From NCBI GenBank assembly GCA_039519185.1, contig CM076847.1, forward strand, positions 64,307,521 to 64,371,520: a DNA stretch of 64,000 bases, given 5' to 3'. The notes under the pieces were generated by a model. That model was not told the origin of the DNA. It saw only the letters and a program-made list of their open reading frames with translations, and did not search any database. Source of the DNA: Astragalus membranaceus (taxonomy: Eukaryota; Streptophyta; Magnoliopsida; Fabales; Fabaceae). Position numbers and translations under genes: made by a program. Below, piece after piece: positions 57,968-64,000 of the stretch. Position 1 is the first letter of the stretch. Each line of letters starts with the position of its first letter.

Positions 57968-60109
57968 TTATTCTGATGGCTCTTCAACCTCTTTCTCTTT
58001 CTTTTTCTTTTCGGACTCTTCAGGACCGAAATATCGCCCGCTCCGGGTTATTCCACTAACACTCACAATGTTGCCAATAGACTCATCAACTCCTTTATTC
58101 GTGCCTATTTCACTCTTAATGGTACCTCCCACGACTTCAACCCGGGTTTCATAGTTCCAGGGGATTGCATGAGTATCTTTGCAAGCAAAGGGTGTGGGCT
58201 TCTTCACAGTTACTACCACCTTTTCTGGTGCTGCAGGTTGGTTGAGTGGTGGAACTTTAAGCACAAAACGTTCCAAAACATTAATCTCCTCTTGGAGCGT
58301 AGATCCCCTAGCTTGCACCACTCCTAGTGACATTAGGCTTTGAACTCGAGCTTTGAAGTCCCAACAATCTTCAATATCATGACCCACACAACTATGATGG
58401 TGCATACACCTTTTCTCTTCGTCATACATTGCATATCTTACGACTCCCTTTGTCGGTGCCAATACTTCATAGCCAGCTCTTTGCAATCCTTCCCATATTT
58501 CTATCATAGGGGTTTGGAGTTTCAAGACCTTCCTGATGGGCATTTGGCCTTCATCCACCATACTCACTGTCCTGTTTCCATCGTGATTATGGAGGGGATT
58601 GCTATTGATATTTGGTCCTGCCTCTTCCTGGATGTCAAGCTTCCCATGAGCAATCAATCTCCTCACAGCCGTCTTGAAGGCCTCACAGTCCTCGATTGAA
58701 TGTCCTGTGGCCCCCATGTGGAACTTACAAGTCAAATTTGGGTAATACCATGCTGGGAACGGAGGCTCCCACTCCTTTGCGGGAACTCCTGCAACCAAAC
58801 GGGCATCTGCCAATCGTTGGAATAGTTCGGTGTTGGTGATGGAGAGTTTAGGGAATGGTGGGAAGTTGGCTTGTGTTTGGCGATAGGTTGGTCGAGTTTG
58901 TTGGTAGTTTGGATGTGGTTGAGGGTGTGTTCCTGGGATACTATTTATGGGGAAAGATTGTATGGGCGAAGGGTTTGTATTTAGGTACATTGTGTAGGGA
59001 GTGTTTGGACGTGGTTGGTTATATTGTGGCTGTTGAGGAGTGATATTTGGTGAGGCTCGGATAAAACTGACCTCAGGGTCTTTCTTTTTTTGAGGGAAGC
59101 TCCTTTTAGATTGCCCGCTCTCGGATTGTTCTACCTGGAGTTTTCCAGCTCTTGTCAGCATCTCAATTCTTTCCCCAGCAGCTATTAAGTCTGCAAAGTC
59201 CCGGTACGCGGCTCCAGCCATTGCTGCCACATAGGGGGATCCTAACGTTCCCAAGAAATAGGAGCACATCTCTGATATAGTGAGTGGTGGTTGGACTTGT
59301 GCAACCAGAGTTCTCCACCTCTGGGCATACTGTTTGAACGTCTCGTCATTCTTCTTTTGCAGTATTCCCAATTGCTCACGTGTTGGAGCCATATCCATGT
59401 TAAACCTGTACTAATTCATGAAGACATCAGCGAGGTCCTTCCAGCAATCAATCTTAGAGTAGTCCATCTGGATATACCATTCCAAAGCCGGCCCAGTCAA
59501 GCTTTCATGAAAGAAACTAATGGGGAATTTTTCTTTTTGGGACCATATTGACATTTTGGTGCAATAAGTCCTCAGATGTAAAAGGGGATTAGTGCTCCCA
59601 TTATATTTCGTGAAGTCAGGCACTTTGAAGTCTCGTGGGAGGACTATAGCTGCAGTAGGGCAGAGTTCATCTACTCCTAAAGACCCGAAAGTACCAGACC
59701 CCTGAATCGCCTTGATTTTTTCCTCCATCTTATCCATCCACAGTTGTCTGGCCTTGTCCCTCTGCATTGATGCATACCCTTCATCCATTCCATTTTCAGC
59801 GTGGAAGGCCCCTCCACCTCTACTTCCATTGTGGTGGTTTTCAACATCAATTTGTCCCGCAGCCTCATACCCCATCCCGATTGGGATGTCTAGTGGCCCG
59901 TTGTGCGGAATCTCGCCATTGGTAGGGATTTCCTCTGCATTTCAAATTGTTCCCATTACCCTTGTTGACAACAAAGTGATAGTATCTTTTATGGCCTGCA
60001 ATGTCTCTTCCATTCGTGTTTGGGTCGCAACCATTTCTCCCATTCTCTCTTGGACTTTGTCCACTTCTTGACTCAAGTTCCTTCCGTGTATTTCCTCTTG
60101 TCCTGCCAT
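57968..60109 (-). pseudogene. Ogre gag, with two in-frame stops
   Basis: The start is at MAGQEEIHGRNLSQEV (60109), followed by a heptad-rich segment. A TGA occurs at 59944-59942 and a TAG at 59413-59411, both in the main frame. The gag core runs on both sides of the second stop (FTKYNGSTNPLLHLRTYC, GPALEWYIQM, ETFKQYAQRWRTLVAQV). Two Cys-His clusters follow (CKFHMGATGHSIEDC and CMHHHSCVGHDIEDC) with a proline/glutamine-rich linker before them. The frame ends SEKKKKEKEVEEPSE at 57968. Confidence 0.87.
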
Positions 60110-60408
60110 TCTTGCCTTGGATCTGGTGAAGTGTACTCGAGTTTGATTGGTCTTTTCCTTACTAGTACGAGCAATGGTTGCTATGTTCCTGGTTTAACAA
60201 AGGAAAGGAAACTTTATTTTGTTTGTTTTTTTTTTCTTTTTCAAAATGTATGATGCATGAACGAGTATGTATGAATTGCGAATGTATGATTCAGTGCATC
60301 GCGCCGGGGAATTGTAAGTGAAGCATAAACTGGGATCAAAATTTGAAAAAATCCAAACGAGTCTTTCATTGATAAAATAAGATGGTACAATATTTGAAAA
60401 TCAGATAA
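60110..60408 (-). other. Spacer between Ogre ORF1 and gag
   Basis: About 300 bp with no coding evidence. On the plus strand a T-rich stretch lies at about 60215-60245. Confidence 0.6.
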
Positions 60409-62344
60409 CTACATCCCAGCCCTTTTCCTTTTTTTATCCTCTGGCCAATGTGCCCTAATTTTTAGCATTACAATAAGGCACCTGCAGAAATCAACAAATC
60501 GAATGACCTCAATCGGGGTGTTTTCCCTAGTCATAATAGCATCAGCTGCATCCAGACGTTCTGGAATCTCTTTGATGGCGTCGTTGCCTAGCCCAGCCAT
60601 TCGTGAGAACCTGTCCTTCAAGTAAAAGCAATGATCATTCAACTTCATGTATTCTTCCTTCAGATAGGTATAATCTTCCTCAGTCTTTTCATGGACCTTC
60701 ACTTGGTAATCGGTGAGAACCTTCAACTCATTAGCATTTCTGAACTCCTTTTGTAGGGCCGCTTGACATTCCTCGAGTCTTTCACGTACCACCTCTTTAG
60801 CCTTTCTTTCAGTCATGAGTCTGCCCTCGTACTCAGCAACCAACCCTTCCAATTGAGATCTCATTCTTTCTAGTTGACCTCGCAAGTCTTTCTCAACTGC
60901 CGTAGATCTGTTCAACTGTGCTTCCCACGCATAAGCCTTGTCAATAGCTCTATATCTATCTCGGCTGCGTACCTTGATTTCTTCATTGGCGCCTTTGAGA
61001 CAACTTCGTGTATCAAGAAGTTTTTTATCACCAATACTCACCCTTTCATCATATTCGGCAATGCGCTTTTCTTTGATGGCATTCTCTCGCTGTAGACTCC
61101 TATTTTCTAGCAGTATTTTCTCCAACTGGGCTTGCAAATCTCCTTTCTCTTGTTCAGATTTCGATAGAGCATCTTTTAGTTCCTCAACCTCCTCATTAGA
61201 GATTGGAGCAGGCTCAGGAATTTCTGGCTCAATCGAAAGTGCAGGATGGAAGGGTAGCTTGACCTCCTGGACTCTGAGTTGGACCCATTGAAGATAGCTC
61301 TCTCTCGCATCAGTGCCCTTACGACCCAATTCACAATGCCTTTTTTAAGTACTCTGCCCCATGCTCGAACAATTTTTCTCAACATATTAAGGTCTTCGGA
61401 CCCTCTATTACGTAGCTCGAAAGAAACTAAGGATTCTGCTGGAGGTGGACGTTCCATTGGGTAACCAAGCTGTCTTAGGGCAAGGGTAGGGTTGTAATTA
61501 ATGCAGCCCCTGGTTCCTATGAGAGGGATGTTGGGGAAACCCTCACACTGAAAAATAACTTCCCTTATGTCTTGGGTAAGAGAACACCATGAGATGTCAC
61601 TTCCTTTAAGGCCAGCGATGTAATGAGCCCATTCAGTTTTACTCTTGACTTCAATATGACAGTTTCTTTTAAAGATGTGGGAAGTGAACCAGCGGTATAG
61701 CACGGGTAGGCAGCATAGGACTACACCTCCCTTCTTTTTATGGCGATCATAAAGAGCATAGTATACATCAGCAAGGACGACTGAGGTGAGATTCTGTTTT
61801 CGAGCTTTGAATGCTAGAAAGACATCAATTGCAGTGTAATCAACGAAATCAGCGGTGTATGGGAACAACACAATCCCATAGATGAGTAGGGCGAGAACGT
61901 CTGTGAAGGCACTCCAATCACACTCCAATCATTCTTACCAGCCAAGACTAAAGCTTCTTCCTTAACTAAGTTTGCTGCCGTGACTTTTAGTATGTCGGCC
62001 AAGGCTTCAGCTAAAGGATAGTGTTCTACATATCGATATGGCTTATTGTTTTCAGCAGGGAAACGCAGAATCTGTTCGAACTCTTCCAACGTCGGGGCCA
62101 ACTGATAGTCTTGAAAAGTGAAACAGCGAAACGGTGGATCATAGAATTGGGTCAATGCAGTAAGAGCCTCTGTTTGTACCTTGACCTTTAGAAGACTCAA
62201 AATATTCCCATATTTGTTGGGAAAAGACTCACGTCGCCCTGATGGCATCTTGTTGCTTAGGTCAAGCAAACTTCTCAGGTCTGATTGTCTGACTTTCAAA
62301 TGCATGGTTTTCTTTGTACTTTGATCCATCTTCTCCTTTGTCAA
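60409..62344 (-). pseudogene. Ogre ORF1 (DUF7745-like N-terminus, coiled-coil C-terminus), two frameshifts
   Basis: Ogre elements carry an extra gene of unknown function upstream of gag. Here three overlapping frames make one decayed copy of about 640 codons. The first (62344 to about 61920) has the conserved FYDPPFRCFTFQDYQLAPTLEEFE segment. The second (about 61928-61320) has AFTDVLALLIYGIVLFP and GGVVLCCLPVLYRWFTSH. The third (about 61329-60409) is a long heptad-rich coiled coil (EELKDALSKSEQEKGDLQAQ and on to KKRKRAGM). Frame changes are near 61920 and 61240-61320. The domain name is recalled from family knowledge and not tested. Confidence 0.82.
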
Positions 62345-63101
62345 AAGAGAGTCTTACACTTCCCTGGAAATCATAAAACATGCATGCAATATGAGTTTTT
62401 TTTATGTAATGCGATGAAAAAATGCATGCGGTACATTTTTTTTAAAAAAAAAAGAAACTTGCAGAAAATAATAATTTTTGGTTTTTTTCCTTTTGGATTT
62501 TTTTTTGGTAAAAGACGTGATGCATCAATGTTTGTTGGAATGTAGGGGTACGAAGCTCCTTTGTGACCCTAGACGGTTTCCTTTGGAACAAATCTAAGGT
62601 TTTTTCAATTAAGTGAACCTCTCAAGGATAGCTCTAAAAGACCCTAAACATGGTTCCTAGAGCCAAGGACCCCAGTTAAGAATACTGATCCCAACAATAG
62701 GTAAACTATTAGAAGTGATAGCGTCCTCAAAAGGGATCAAACTCTAGGTGAGGTTTTCGTGACCACCCAACAAGACGTACGTCCAGAAGGCCATCACTAC
62801 GCAACCTCGTTCTAACTTAGGTCATGCTCAAGTCCGGGTATAGGACTATACCCACGTGTGTGATGAAGTGTAATAGTGAGACGTGTGTGTAGGAGCAATG
62901 TTTAAAATATCCCTCAACCTGCAAAACAAACAAACACATATGCAAAAATATTGTCTTCTACCCTAGGGTTTACACATATCACACAAGAGTATCACATGTA
63001 ATAAGAATAAGAATAAAAGTCAAAAGCAAAGGGAAAAACAAAACATTAAATTAGTAAACGAATCCTACAACTAATTAGGTTAGGCCTGATTCTCTAAGAA
63101 G
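62345..63101 (-). other. Ogre leader between primer site and ORF1
   Basis: About 750 bp without recognised genes. A T- and A-run pair lies at about 62428-62455. Confidence 0.65.
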
Positions 63102-63119
63102 TCCCCAGTGGAGTCGCCA
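63102..63119 (-). other. Primer binding site (tRNA-Arg) of the Ogre element
   Basis: The minus strand reads TGGCGACTCCACTGGGGA two bases after the LTR end. Ogre elements use a primer site complementary to the 3' end of a tRNA-Arg, and this sequence is of that type. Confidence 0.82.
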
Positions 63120-63121
63120 TC

Positions 63122-64000
63122 TGTAGCGACCGAAAAATCCGGGAAAGAATTCTCCGAAGGTTCAAAAATGAAGCCGCCACCAATGTTTAGTTTAAGGGCA
63201 AATATTGGAAAATCCCTTGAGTTTGAAATAAAGGTCGTTGAGACCAGACTTGGGTTCGGGAGTCGGTTATGCGTGGGGAAGGTATTAGCACCCCCACGAC
63301 ATCATTCCTACGGAAGGTTACCTTCTAACTAGTTGTATTTGTCGATTAGTTTACCCTTAAAAAAAAGAAAGAAAAAAAAGACTTAATTAAAATTTAGTTT
63401 TTTGTGCTTGACAGGAGTGGGACCCTGCTCCTACGTATCTCTGAGTGCGATGAAGAAATCAAAGCTACGTAGTTCTTGGGTAGAAAAAGGTTGTTGGTTG
63501 GTGTGTTTTTTTTAATATAGGGGTTTTAGGACTTTTGATCTGTATAGCTCATTGGTCCTAGAACACTGACTAATCCGATCGTACGACCGACTTAATCCCC
63601 TATAAAAAAATAGAGTTTTTGAATTTTGAAAAAAAGAGGTTTGATGTGAGGTGATTTGATTTTATAATAGGGATTTTAGGACTCTTGAGCCGTGCGGTTC
63701 ATTCGTCCTAAAACAATGGCTAATCCGATCGTACGATCGACTTAATCCCTTATTTTTGAATTTTTTTTATAGAAGAGGTGTATTTGTGTTTTTTTTAATA
63801 TAGGGGTTTTAGGACTTTTGGGCTGTACAACTCATTCGTCCTAAAACGCAGATTAGTCCGATTGTACAATCGACTCAATCCCCTATTTGAGAAACAATAA
63901 AAAAAAATCAAAAATAAAAGAAAGTTTTATTTTGTCAAAAAAAACAAGTAAAGAGGAAGGACACATTCTTAGATACATTTTTTTTGAAGAAAGAAAGGGG
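63122..64000 (-). repeat. End of the Ogre-type 5' LTR (runs past the window)
   Basis: On the minus strand the LTR ends CGGTCGCTACA at 63122. Only its last 879 bp are seen. It contains three imperfect repeats (63515-63890) and homopurine and homopyrimidine runs. No genes. Confidence 0.82.
63515..63890. repeat. Three repeats of about 130-150 bp with internal inverted repeats
   Basis: Each unit starts TATAGGGGTTTTAGGACT-like (63517, 63667, 63800), contains TAATCCGATCGTACGA-like (about 63571, 63720, 63853) and ends with TTAATCCCCTA-like. GGTTTTAGGAC and GTCCTAAAAC in each unit can pair, as can the ends. The third copy is the most diverged. Confidence 0.82.

Larger units (their letters stand above)
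41755..64000 (-). mobile_element. Ogre-type (Tat lineage) Ty3/gypsy element, degenerate, with a nested insertion
   Basis: On the minus strand the order is 5' LTR end (from beyond the window to 63122), tRNA-Arg primer site, leader, ORF1, gag, protease with G-patch, predicted intron, reverse transcriptase, RNase H, integrase, 77-bp repeats, polypurine tract (ACAGGGGGGCAA, 42218-42207) and the start of the 3' LTR (42205 downward). ORF1 before gag, the intron after protease, the G-patch and the Arg primer together are hallmarks of Ogre elements. Without the nested 9.7-kb insert the internal region is about 11.2 kb. Many stops and frameshifts make it inactive. Confidence 0.88.

Overview
The window is plant nuclear DNA, most likely from a flowering plant with a large, retrotransposon-rich genome. 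The evidence is nested Ty3/gypsy elements of the Tekay/Del and Tat/Ogre lineages, tRNA-iMet and tRNA-Arg primer sites, and snRNA genes with plant-type promoters. No intact ordinary protein gene of the host was recognised. The species cannot be told from the sequence.

The most notable content is a head-to-tail array of about 32 U5 spliceosomal snRNA genes, all on the minus strand, with a period of about 670 bp (4539-23616, 36974-37953, 40200-about 41311). Each unit has, in minus-strand order, an upstream sequence element (GTCCCACATCG), a TATA box 32 bp further on, a U5 gene of about 129 nt and a plant snRNA 3' box (CA-N5-AGTTCAA). The U5 gene carries the invariant loop CTTTCGCCTTTTACTAAAG, a U-rich Sm-type site and a 3' hairpin. 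Roughly half the copies keep the exact loop; the rest are mutated, truncated or interrupted. The array shows a 7.36-kb internal duplication (copies 9-17 correspond to 20-29) and an extra chimeric monomer. Many units carry a variant promoter in which TATAAAAA is TTCAAAAA.

The array has been invaded several times. At the left, a Tekay/Del-type element (1-4538; only the end of pol and the 3' LTR are in the window) abuts the first monomer. At 23617-36973 a non-autonomous gag-only LTR element sits inside U5 copy 29 (target duplication GTTCG). It contains a Mutator-like MITE in its 5' LTR (10-bp target duplication) and a minus-strand three-LTR, two-body tandem retroelement (24344-34362) whose bodies carry only gag. 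At 37954-40199 a complete solo LTR lies in a spacer (target duplication CAAAC). The array ends at about 41311 against an LTR fragment.

From about 41755 to beyond the window end lies a degenerate Ogre-type (Tat) element on the minus strand. From high to low coordinate it has the 5' LTR end, a tRNA-Arg primer site, ORF1 (broken), gag, protease and G-patch, a predicted intron, RT, RNase H and integrase, a 77-bp repeat block, a polypurine tract and part of the 3' LTR. A young, nearly complete Tekay/Del element (43726-53430, target duplication ACGAG, almost identical LTRs) is inserted in its integrase C-terminus. The young element is itself disabled by one stop codon and one frameshift near the end of pol.
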